Shown here in pieces: positions 6,166 through 12,566 of a stretch of DNA of 12,566 nucleotides. The translations under genes and the position numbers were made by a program. A model generated the notes under the pieces. The model was not told where the DNA came from. It saw only the letters and a list, made by a program, of their open reading frames with translations, and did no database searches. Source of the stretch: Burkholderiales bacterium (GTDB lineage Bacteria; Pseudomonadota; Gammaproteobacteria; Burkholderiales; Ga0077523); the NCBI GenBank assembly GCA_025459035.1, contig JALORJ010000031.1, forward strand, positions 1 to 12,566, written 5' to 3'. Position 1 is the stretch's first letter; every line of letters begins with the position of its first letter.

Positions 6166-7299
6166 ATGCCGCGCCTGCTGATCGTCGCCGACGACCTGAC
6201 CGGCGCGCTCGATGCGGCCGGCCCGTTCGCGTCGCGCGGCATCGCCACCGCCTGCATCGCGCTGCCCGAGGCCGGCAACGCCGCCGCGGCGTCCGCTGCT
6301 GCGGTCGTCGCGGTCAACACCGAGTCGCGCCACCTCTCGCCGCCGGCGGCCGCGCAGCGTGTGCGCGACGCGTGGGCGGCGGCGGACGGGGCGCGCTTCG
6401 ACATCGTCGTGAAGAAGGTCGACTCGACGCTGCGCGGTCCGGTCGTCGCCGAACTGGCGGCGCTGCGCGACTGCAGCGGGCGCACGACGCTCGTGTGCGC
6501 GACCGCGTTTCCGGCCCAGGGCCGCACCGTCGTGGGCGGTGACGTGCGCGTCCACGGCACGCCGCTGCGCGACACCGGTTTCGCGCGCGACGCGCTGTCG
6601 CCTGCGCTCGCGCAGCCGCTGGCCGCAGCGCTGCGCCACGCCGGCGTGCACGACTGCGAGGTGCTCGACGCGACCGACGACGCGACGCTCGACACGATCG
6701 CCGCCACCCACGTGACGCGCGGCGCCGACGTGCTGCTTGCCGGGTCGGCCGGGCTCACCGCGGCGCTCGCGCGCGCGTGGGCCGACGCGGCGTCGGTCGC
6801 CGGGGGGCTCGCACCGATCGACGCGCCGCTGCTGTTCGTGATCGGGTCGCGCGCCGAGGCCTCGCGCGTGCAGGCCGAGCGACTGGCGATGGCCGGCGTC
6901 GACGTGATCGACGCGCCCGACGGACACGTGCCGGCCGGCGGTCTGCCGGCGGGGGATCTCGTGCTGCGCGCGACGCGCGGCGCCGAGCGCGACGGCGCCG
7001 ATGCGGCCGCGGTCGCGGCACGACTCGCCCACGGCACGCTGGCACTGGTCGATGCGCGGCCGGTCGGCGCGATCGTCGCGACCGGTGGCGACACCGCCGT
7101 CGCGTTGCTGCGCGCCGCCGGGCAGCCGCAGGTCGACGTGCTCGCGGAGCTGCTGCCCGGCATCGCCGTGGCGCGTCTGGTCGTGGCCGGCCGCACGCTG
7201 CCGCTCGTCACCAAGGCGGGCGGCTTCGGTGCGCCCGACGCGCTCGTGCGCATCCGCGGACGGCTGCGCGGGACGACCGCGGTCGAGGCCGCCGCGTGA
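6166..7299 (+). CDS. Four-carbon acid sugar kinase family protein (DUF1537)
   Basis: A 377-residue DUF1537 kinase. Characterised members (DtnK, LtnK, OtnK) use ATP to phosphorylate D-threonate, L-threonate or related four-carbon acids. The N-terminal signature IVADDLTGALDAAG lies at 6-19 with Asp9, Asp10 and Asp16. The C-terminal nucleotide-binding part shows TGGDTA (306-311) and VTKAGGFGAPD around Lys350. It is somewhat shorter than the roughly 420 residues of many relatives, but both ends are present. ATG 6166 is chosen because the family motif starts a few residues later; a GTG at 6142 would add only a Pro/Ala/Arg leader. Neither has a Shine-Dalgarno. With the preceding PdxA2-type gene it forms the kinase-dehydrogenase pair known from D-threonate catabolism. 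Its stop overlaps the next start (GTGA). Confidence 0.85.
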   Translation: MPRLLIVADDLTGALDAAGPFASRGIATACIALPEAGNAAAASAAAVVAVNTESRHLSPPAAAQRVRDAWAAADGARFDIVVKKVDSTLRGPVVAELAALRDCSGRTTLVCATAFPAQGRTVVGGDVRVHGTPLRDTGFARDALSPALAQPLAAALRHAGVHDCEVLDATDDATLDTIAATHVTRGADVLLAGSAGLTAALARAWADAASVAGGLAPIDAPLLFVIGSRAEASRVQAERLAMAGVDVIDAPDGHVPAGGLPAGDLVLRATRGAERDGADAAAVAARLAHGTLALVDARPVGAIVATGGDTAVALLRAAGQPQVDVLAELLPGIAVARLVVAGRTLPLVTKAGGFGAPDALVRIRGRLRGTTAVEAAA

Positions 7300-8738
7300 G
7301 CGCCGCCACCACTGCATCGCCGTCGGCTGCCGCTGCGCTCGACGCGTTCCACCGCCCCGCGAGCGTCGCGATCGTCGGCGCCGGCGATCGACCCACCAGT
7401 TCGGGCGGTGCGGTGCTGCGCAACTTGCTCGAGGTCTGCGGCTGGCCCGGTCGCGTCGTGCCGGTCAACCCGAAGGGCGGCGTGCTGTTCGGACGGCCGG
7501 TCGCGCGCACGCTGGCCGAGGTCGATCCGCCGTGCGATCTGGTGGCGGTGCTCGTGCGCCCCGACGCGATCCTCGATGTCGTGCGCGAGGCCGCCGCGTC
7601 GGGCCATCGGCGGCTGATGATCCTGCCCGGGGGATTCGCCGAGGCCGGCGCCGACGGCGCCGCGCGCGATGCGCAGCTGCGTGCGCTGGCCGTCGAGCAC
7701 GACCTCGTCGTCGGCGGCCCCAATTGCGCGGGGATCGTGAACCTGTTCGACCCCGAGCGCCGCTTCGCCGTGACGTTCTTCCGCGACGTGCCGCGCGGCG
7801 GCCCGGTGGCGCTGGTGTCGCAGTCCGGCGCCGTCGCCGAGGAGATGATCACCGCGAGCCGGCGCGACCACGTCGCGCTCGGCGCGGTCGTGTCGGTCGG
7901 CAACGCGATGCACCTGGACCTCGCCGACCACGTCGACTGGCTGGGCCGCGATCCGCGCTGCGGCGCGGTGCTGCTCTACGCCGAGACCTTCGGCGACACC
8001 GCGCGGTTTCTTGCCATCGCACGCGCGGTGTCGGCGACGCGGCCGGTCGCGGCGCTGGTCGCGGGGCGCACGCCGCCGGGGCGCGACGCGGCGTGGCGCC
8101 ACACCGGATCGCGCGCGCTCGACCCCGCCGCCGCCGATGCCTTCTGCCGCGATGCCGGGGTGCTGCGCGTCGACTCGCTGCGCGAGCTCGCGCTCGCCGG
8201 CAAGGTGCTCGCGCGCTTTCCGCGAGGCATCGGTCCGCGCGTGCTGATCCTGTCGAACTCCGGCGGGCCCGGCGTGCTCGCCGCGGACCGCGCGGTCGCG
8301 GTCGGGCTCGACGTCGTCGCGCTGCCCGACACCACCGCGGCGGCGCTGCGCGCCGCGATGCCACCGGAAGCGGCGGTCGCCAACCCGGTCGACCTGCTGG
8401 CCGACGCCCGCGACGACCGTTTCGGCGCGGCGCTGCGCATCGCGCTCGACACGCTCGTCGGCCACGTCGACGCGATCCTGATGATCCACGTGATCCCGTT
8501 CATGGTCGACGGCGCGGCCGTCGTGCGCACGCTGTGCACGCTCGCGCAGGACAGCCCGCTGCCGCTGCTGCACTCGATGATGGGCACGCTCGACGCCGGG
8601 CCCGAATGGTTCGCGCAGCTCGCCGCCGCCGGCGTGCCCGCGTTCGACGACACCGAGGACATGGTCACCGCCGCCGGGCTGCTCGCAAGGCGGCGCCCGC
8701 TGCACGACGCACTCGCTGCTGCCGAGGACATCGCATGA
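7296..8738 (+). CDS. ADP-forming acyl-CoA synthetase alpha-type protein, no ATP-grasp domain
   Basis: A 480-residue protein with an N-terminal CoA-binding Rossmann domain (IVGAG at 26-30; VNPKGG; FAEAG; GGPNCAGI) followed by two succinyl-CoA ligase-like flavodoxin domains (VALVSQSGAVAEEM; ILSNSGGPGVLAAD). His269 in RHTGS matches the phosphohistidine of NDP-forming acyl-CoA synthetases. Such enzymes join a carboxylic acid to CoA, or make ATP from an acyl-CoA. The length equals an isolated alpha subunit, and the ATP-grasp (beta) domain that phosphorylates the histidine is neither fused nor encoded elsewhere in the window. The GTG start overlaps the kinase stop by four bases, with GAGG at 7285-7288 upstream. 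Its stop overlaps the isomerase start (ATGA), so the gene is embedded in one transcript. The acid substrate is unknown. Confidence 0.83.
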   Translation: MSAATTASPSAAAALDAFHRPASVAIVGAGDRPTSSGGAVLRNLLEVCGWPGRVVPVNPKGGVLFGRPVARTLAEVDPPCDLVAVLVRPDAILDVVREAAASGHRRLMILPGGFAEAGADGAARDAQLRALAVEHDLVVGGPNCAGIVNLFDPERRFAVTFFRDVPRGGPVALVSQSGAVAEEMITASRRDHVALGAVVSVGNAMHLDLADHVDWLGRDPRCGAVLLYAETFGDTARFLAIARAVSATRPVAALVAGRTPPGRDAAWRHTGSRALDPAAADAFCRDAGVLRVDSLRELALAGKVLARFPRGIGPRVLILSNSGGPGVLAADRAVAVGLDVVALPDTTAAALRAAMPPEAAVANPVDLLADARDDRFGAALRIALDTLVGHVDAILMIHVIPFMVDGAAVVRTLCTLAQDSPLPLLHSMMGTLDAGPEWFAQLAAAGVPAFDDTEDMVTAAGLLARRRPLHDALAAAEDIA

Positions 8739-9376
8739 AGCTGCACAACTACTTCCGCAGTTCCGCCGCCTACCGCGTACGCATCGGGCTCGCGCTCAAG
8801 GGCCTCGCGTACGACTACGTGTCGGTGCATCTGGCGAAGGGCGAGCAGTTCGCCCCGGCCTTCGCCGCGATGAATCCGCAGTCGCTCGTGCCGGTGCTCG
8901 AGACCGACGACGGCACGCTGCTGTACCAGTCGCTCGCGATCCTGCAGTGGCTCGACGAGACCCATCCCGAGCCGCGGTTGCTGCCGACCGAACCCGCGGC
9001 GCGCAACCGCGTGCGATCGCTGGCCCTGATCAGCGCCTGCGAGATCCATCCGCTGAACAACCTGCGGGTGCTGCGCTACCTGACCGACGTGCTCGGCGTG
9101 TCCGAGGAACAGAAGAACGCGTGGTACCGGCACTGGGTCGCCACCGGCTTCGAGGCGCTCGAAGCGCGGCTGGCGCACGAGCCCGCGACCGGCACGTTCT
9201 GCCACGGCGACACCCCGGGCTTCGCCGACGTCGTGCTGGTGCCGCAGGTCGCGAACGCGCGCCGCTTCGACGTCGACCTCACGCCGTTCCCGACGATCGT
9301 GCGCATCGACGCCGCGTGCCGCGCGCTGCCGGCGTTCCAGGCCGCCGAGCCGTCGCGTCAGCCCGACGCGGCCTGA
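8735..9376 (+). CDS. Maleylpyruvate isomerase (zeta-class GST, NagL-like)
   Basis: A 213-residue zeta-class glutathione transferase that would isomerise maleylpyruvate to fumarylpyruvate with glutathione as cofactor, the step between the dioxygenase and the FAH hydrolase encoded upstream. The N-terminal thioredoxin fold starts MKLHNYFRSSAAYRVRI, with the Ser9/Ser10 and Arg14 motif of this class. The cis-proline is Pro53 (SLVPVLE) and the glutathione-contacting Gln65-Ser66 follow. CEIHPLNNLRVL and GDTPGFADVVLVPQV are typical of the helical domain. The C-terminus (AEPSRQPDAA) closely follows NagL of Ralstonia. That similarity and the gentisate context favour maleylpyruvate over maleylacetoacetate. 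The ATG overlaps the previous stop, with GAGGA at 8724-8728 as Shine-Dalgarno. Confidence 0.92.
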   Translation: MKLHNYFRSSAAYRVRIGLALKGLAYDYVSVHLAKGEQFAPAFAAMNPQSLVPVLETDDGTLLYQSLAILQWLDETHPEPRLLPTEPAARNRVRSLALISACEIHPLNNLRVLRYLTDVLGVSEEQKNAWYRHWVATGFEALEARLAHEPATGTFCHGDTPGFADVVLVPQVANARRFDVDLTPFPTIVRIDAACRALPAFQAAEPSRQPDAA

Positions 9377-9455
9377 GCACGCCCGGCAGCCCCGACGTCT
9401 CGTCGCAGCGCGCCGCCAGCGGCGCCGCGATCAATACCTGCACAAGGAGATCCCG
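9377..9455 (+). promoter_or_regulatory. 79-base gap between catabolic and transport genes
   Basis: It contains a GC-rich inverted repeat, GCGCCG (9410-9415) and CGGCGC (9420-9425), without a following T-run, and the strong Shine-Dalgarno AAGGAGA (9444-9450) five bases before the ATG at 9456. No convincing -35/-10 pair is seen. The repeat could attenuate or protect mRNA, or be chance in such GC-rich DNA. Confidence 0.35.
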
Positions 9456-10706
9456 ATGTCCGATCCCGTCTCGAACGCGTTCCCCGTCGACCCGCAGCGC
9501 GGCACTCCCGCCGACATGGCGGCCCGCTCGCGCCGTCGCGTGCTGGCCGGGCTCGGCGCGCTGCCGCTCACGGGTCTCGCGTCGCGGCTTGCACAGGCGG
9601 CGCCCGACGAGCCGTTGCGCATCGGGCTGATCGTGACGCTGTCGGGCCCGTTCGCGGAGTTCGGGCACCAGATGGAGAACGGCGTGCGGCTGTGGCTGCG
9701 CCAGCGCGGTGACAGCGTCGCGGGGCGGCGCGTCGAGCTGCTGCTGAAGGACGACACCGGCCCCGCGCCGGACGTCGCGAAGCGCCTCGCGATCGAACTG
9801 GCGACCCGCGACAAGGTGCACGTGCTGGCCGGCTTCGCGTTCACGCCCAACGCCGTCGCGGCCGCGCCGGTGGCCACCCAGGCGAAGCTGCCGATGCTGG
9901 TGATGAACGCCGCCAGCGCCGGCGTCACGCAGAAGTCGCCGTACATCGCCCGCACGTCGTTCACGCTGCCGCAGGTGTCGGCGCCGATGGGGCAGTGGGC
10001 CGCGAAGAACGGCGTGAAGCGCGCGGCGACACTCGTGTCCGACTACGCGCCCGGCATCGATGCCGAGACCGCGTTTCGCAAGGCCTTCGAGGCCGCCGGC
10101 GGCCAGCTCGCCGATGCCGTGCGCGTGCCGCTGAAGAACCCCGAGTTCGCGCCGTTCCTGCAGAAGCTCAAGGACGCGAAGCCCGACGCGGTGTTCGTCT
10201 TCCTGCCGTCGGGCGAACCCGCGATCGCGTTCATGAAGGGCTTCGACGAGCGCGGCCTGAAGGCCGCCGGCATCCGCCTGCTCGCGACCGGCGACGTCAC
10301 CGACGACGCGTCGATCGACGCGATCGGCGACGCGGCACTCGGCACGATCACGACGCACCACTGGTCGATGGCGCACGACTCGCCGCTCAACCGCGCCTAC
10401 GTGAAGCTTTGGACCGACGCCTACGGTGCGAAGACGCGGCCGAACCAGGTCTCGGTCGCCAGCTGGGACGCGATGAACGCGCTGTGGGCCGCGCTCGAGC
10501 GCACCCGCGGTGTGGCCGACGGCGACACGCTGATCGGCGCGATGAAGGGGCTGCGCATCGACAGCCCGCGCGGGCCGGTGACGCTCGACGCCGCGACGCG
10601 CGACATCACGCAGACCGTCTACGTGCGCCGCGTCGAGAAGCGTGACGGGCGCCTGTTCAACGTCGAGTTCGACCGCTTCGCGGACGTGCGCGCCGACGTC
10701 GCCTGA
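9456..10706 (+). CDS. ABC transporter periplasmic substrate-binding protein (LivK/HAAT type)
   Basis: A 416-residue type I periplasmic binding protein of the branched-chain amino acid (HAAT) family. Residues 22-48 form an export signal with a twin-arginine pattern (SRRRVLAGLG, Arg26-Arg27), a hydrophobic stretch and a likely cut after AQA (46-48), so Tat export of the folded protein is predicted. The mature domain opens LRIGLIVTLSGPFAEFGHQM, typical of the family. The ligand-pocket region VMNAAS and the C-terminal DAMNALWAALERTRG are also typical. The start is set by a strong Shine-Dalgarno. Two permease genes follow directly. Family members near aromatic operons often bind benzoate-like acids or other carboxylates instead of leucine. 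The ligand here may be gentisate, its precursor, or the substrate of the BKACE/PdxA2 block. Confidence 0.9.
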   Translation: MSDPVSNAFPVDPQRGTPADMAARSRRRVLAGLGALPLTGLASRLAQAAPDEPLRIGLIVTLSGPFAEFGHQMENGVRLWLRQRGDSVAGRRVELLLKDDTGPAPDVAKRLAIELATRDKVHVLAGFAFTPNAVAAAPVATQAKLPMLVMNAASAGVTQKSPYIARTSFTLPQVSAPMGQWAAKNGVKRAATLVSDYAPGIDAETAFRKAFEAAGGQLADAVRVPLKNPEFAPFLQKLKDAKPDAVFVFLPSGEPAIAFMKGFDERGLKAAGIRLLATGDVTDDASIDAIGDAALGTITTHHWSMAHDSPLNRAYVKLWTDAYGAKTRPNQVSVASWDAMNALWAALERTRGVADGDTLIGAMKGLRIDSPRGPVTLDAATRDITQTVYVRRVEKRDGRLFNVEFDRFADVRADVA

Positions 10707-10748
10707 CGTCCGGCGCCGCTGCCGCCCTCCGCTCTCGCGAGCGCGCCC

Positions 10749-11627
10749 GTGACCGCGACGCTGGCGGTGCTCGTGTTCGACGGCCTCGCGTACGGCGTGC
10801 TGCTGTACCTGCTGTCGGTCGGGCTGTCGGTGACGCTGGGGCTGATGAACTTCGTCAACCTCGCGCACGGCGCCTTCGCGATGCTCGGGGGCTACACGGC
10901 CGTCGTGCTGATGCGCGACGCCGGCTGGCCGTTTCTCGCGACGCTGCCGGCGGCGTTCGCGGCGAGTGCCGCCGTCGGCGCCGTGCTCGAAGCCACGCTC
11001 TACCGGCGCCTGTACGCGGCCGCGCACCTCGAGCAGCTGCTGTTCTCGATCGGGCTGGTGTTCGTGTCGGTCGGCGCGGCGACGTGGGCCTTCGGCCCGC
11101 AGCAGCAGCCGGTCGCGCTGCCGGCGTTCCTGCGCGGCCAGTGGGCGCTCGGCGCCGGCATCGAGCTCGGGCGCTATCGCGTGTTCCTGCTGGCGTTCGG
11201 GGCCGTGCTGACGGCCGCCCTCGGACTGGCCGTGGCGCGTACGCGCTTCGGGGCGCAGCTGCGCGCGGCGGTCGATCACGCGACGGCGGCGCGCGGGCTG
11301 GGCATCGCGGTCGGGCGCGTGTTCGCGATCGCGTTCGCCGCGGGCTGCGGGCTCGCCGGTCTCGGCGGAGCGCTCGCCATCGACCTGATGGGGCTCGACC
11401 CGACGTTTCCGCTGCGCACGCTGGTGATCGTGCTGACCGTCGTCGCGGCCGGCGGGGCGGGCACGCTGCGCGGCCCGCTGCTGCTCGCGCTGGGCCTGGG
11501 CATTGTCGACGTGCTGGGCAAGTACTTCGTGCCGCAGGCCGGCGCGTTCGTCACGTGGACCGCGCTGATCGCGCTGCTGCTCGCGCGGCCGCAGGGGCTC
11601 GTCGCGCTCGCGCGGGGACGGGCGTGA
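10749..11627 (+). CDS. ABC transporter permease, LivH type
   Basis: A 292-residue integral membrane permease of the branched-chain amino acid-type importer. It starts with a long hydrophobic helix and the conserved LGLMNFVNLAHGAFAMLGGY segment (30-49). Several further hydrophobic helices follow. The cytoplasmic loop LRAAVDHATAARGLGIAVGR (171-190) is the region that normally contacts the ATPase, and the following helices are Gly/Ala-rich as in LivH. The start is a GTG without a clear Shine-Dalgarno. An 8-bp palindrome, CTCGCGAG (10734-10741), lies just before it. The gene begins 42 bases after the binding protein, and its end overlaps the LivM-type start by four bases. Confidence 0.9.
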   Translation: MTATLAVLVFDGLAYGVLLYLLSVGLSVTLGLMNFVNLAHGAFAMLGGYTAVVLMRDAGWPFLATLPAAFAASAAVGAVLEATLYRRLYAAAHLEQLLFSIGLVFVSVGAATWAFGPQQQPVALPAFLRGQWALGAGIELGRYRVFLLAFGAVLTAALGLAVARTRFGAQLRAAVDHATAARGLGIAVGRVFAIAFAAGCGLAGLGGALAIDLMGLDPTFPLRTLVIVLTVVAAGGAGTLRGPLLLALGLGIVDVLGKYFVPQAGAFVTWTALIALLLARPQGLVALARGRA

Positions 11628-12566
11628 GCCTCGGGTCCGGCATGAGCCTCACGCGGGTCGGGGTCGTGCTGTTCTGGGCACTTCCGGTCGTCGCGGGCTT
11701 CGCGGTCCCGGACCGCTGGCTGCTTGGCAGTCAGATCCTCGCCACGATGCTGCTCGCGCTGTCGTTCGACCTCGTGCTCGGGGTGGCCGGCATCCTGTCG
11801 CTCGGGCACGCCGCGTTCTTCGGCGTCGGCGCGTATGCGGCCGGGCTCGTCGCGCTGCACGGCCTGCACGACCCGGTCGCGGGGCTCGTGGTCGCGGCTG
11901 CGGCGGCCGGTGCCGTCGGCTGGGCCACCGGGTTTCTGGTCGTGCGCGGCGCCGATCTGACGCGCCTGATGCTGACGCTCGGCTTCGCGCTGCTGCTGGG
12001 CGAGGCTGCCAACCAGCTGCCGTTCACCGGCGGCGCCGACGGGCTGTCGGGCTTCGAGATCGGCCCGGTGCTCGGCCGCTTCGCCTTCGACCTCGAAGGC
12101 CGCGCCGCGTACGCGTATGCCGGCGCGGTGCTGGTCGTCGGGTTCGTCGCCGCACGCCGCCTCGTGCGCTCGCCCACGGGACTGGCCCTGCGCGGCGTGC
12201 GCGAGAACACCGGCCGCATGCACGCGCTCGGCGCCCCGGTCGAGCGCCATCTGCGCACGGTGTGGACGTTCGCGGCGGTGCTCGCCGGCGCGGCCGGCGC
12301 GGTGCTCACGCAGACCACGCAGTTCGTCGGGCTCGACGTGCTGTCGTTCCCGCGCTCGGCCGACCTGCTGCTGATGGGCGCGATCGGCGGGCTCGGGCGC
12401 CTGTACGGCGCGATGCTCGGCGCGATCGTGTTCCTGGTCGCGCACGAGGCCTTCGCCGACGCCGATCCGCGCTGGTGGCAGTTCTGGCTGGGCGTGCTGC
12501 TGATCGGGCTGGTCATGGTCGCGCGCGGCGGGTTGCTGGGCACGCTCGACCGCTGGCTCGGCGCCC
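11624..12566 (+). CDS. ABC transporter permease, LivM type (3' partial)
   Basis: The second permease of the importer, open from 11624 to the window end (314 codons seen). After a first hydrophobic helix comes GVAGILSLGHAAFFGVGAY, the conserved LivM counterpart of the LivH segment. LALRGVRENTGRMHALGAPV, around residue 187-206, is the ATPase-contact loop. A Gly-rich region (LLLMGAIGGLGRLYGAMLGA) follows near the end. Start is taken as GTG 11624, overlapping the LivH stop (GTGA) with GGGGA upstream at 11614-11618, the same arrangement as two other junctions in this window. ATG 11642, 18 bases later, is an equally possible start. The LivG and LivF ATPases are expected beyond the window. Confidence 0.88.
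   Translation, partial: MSLGSGMSLTRVGVVLFWALPVVAGFAVPDRWLLGSQILATMLLALSFDLVLGVAGILSLGHAAFFGVGAYAAGLVALHGLHDPVAGLVVAAAAAGAVGWATGFLVVRGADLTRLMLTLGFALLLGEAANQLPFTGGADGLSGFEIGPVLGRFAFDLEGRAAYAYAGAVLVVGFVAARRLVRSPTGLALRGVRENTGRMHALGAPVERHLRTVWTFAAVLAGAAGAVLTQTTQFVGLDVLSFPRSADLLLMGAIGGLGRLYGAMLGAIVFLVAHEAFADADPRWWQFWLGVLLIGLVMVARGGLLGTLDRWLGA

Noticed and set aside
8735..9376. Maleylacetoacetate isomerase of tyrosine or homogentisate breakdown
   Set aside because: The ring-cleavage enzyme in the window is gentisate dioxygenase, not homogentisate dioxygenase, and the sequence follows NagL.
1..12566. CRISPR arrays, tRNA or rRNA genes, insertion sequences, phage or toxin-antitoxin genes
   Set aside because: No spaced direct repeats, transposase motifs, cloverleaf-like segments or rRNA-like stretches were seen; the window is almost filled with catabolic and transport genes.

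Overview
The window is a very GC-rich stretch of bacterial chromosome in which all thirteen genes I can support lie on the + strand, mostly packed with 4-base overlaps or short gaps. Base composition, codon use, the close match of the isomerase to NagL of Ralstonia-type gentisate operons and the overall gene types suggest a betaproteobacterium, probably Burkholderiales. This is inference; there is no rRNA or other marker gene here.

Region 1 (1-4037) is an aromatic catabolic block. It holds a 5'-truncated short-chain dehydrogenase resembling the (3R)-hydroxyacyl-CoA dehydrogenase domain of MFE-2, a lone PaaA-like di-iron (ferritin-like) protein, gentisate 1,2-dioxygenase, an unrecognised 178-residue protein whose GTG start overlaps the dioxygenase stop, and a fumarylpyruvate hydrolase-type FAH protein. 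The matching maleylpyruvate isomerase (NagL-like) lies at 8735-9376. Together these give gentisate -> maleylpyruvate -> fumarylpyruvate -> fumarate + pyruvate.

Region 2 (4128-8738) sits between the hydrolase and the isomerase. It encodes a beta-keto acid cleavage enzyme (BKACE, formerly DUF849), a PdxA2-type dehydrogenase, a DUF1537 four-carbon acid sugar kinase, and a CoA-binding/ligase protein matching only the alpha subunit of an ADP-forming acyl-CoA synthetase. PdxA2 plus DUF1537 is the known pair for phosphorylating and oxidatively decarboxylating D-threonate-like acids. Its combination with BKACE and a CoA ligase inside a gentisate cluster is unusual.

Region 3 (9456-12566) is the start of a branched-chain amino acid-type (HAAT) ABC importer: a Tat-exported periplasmic binding protein, a LivH-type permease and a LivM-type permease cut by the window end. 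The two ATPases would be expected just downstream. Such importers beside aromatic operons often carry aromatic acids or related carboxylates.

The only non-coding stretches of note are the 90-base gap before the BKACE gene (two GC-rich inverted repeats, a -10-like hexamer and a near-perfect Shine-Dalgarno leading to a TTG start) and the 79-base gap before the binding protein. No regulator, tRNA, rRNA, mobile element or CRISPR was seen. The best candidates for something new are the lone PaaA-like oxygenase with the MFE-2-like dehydrogenase as a possible CoA-thioester entry to gentisate, the unknown 178-residue protein coupled to the dioxygenase, and the embedded BKACE/PdxA2/DUF1537/CoA-ligase module.
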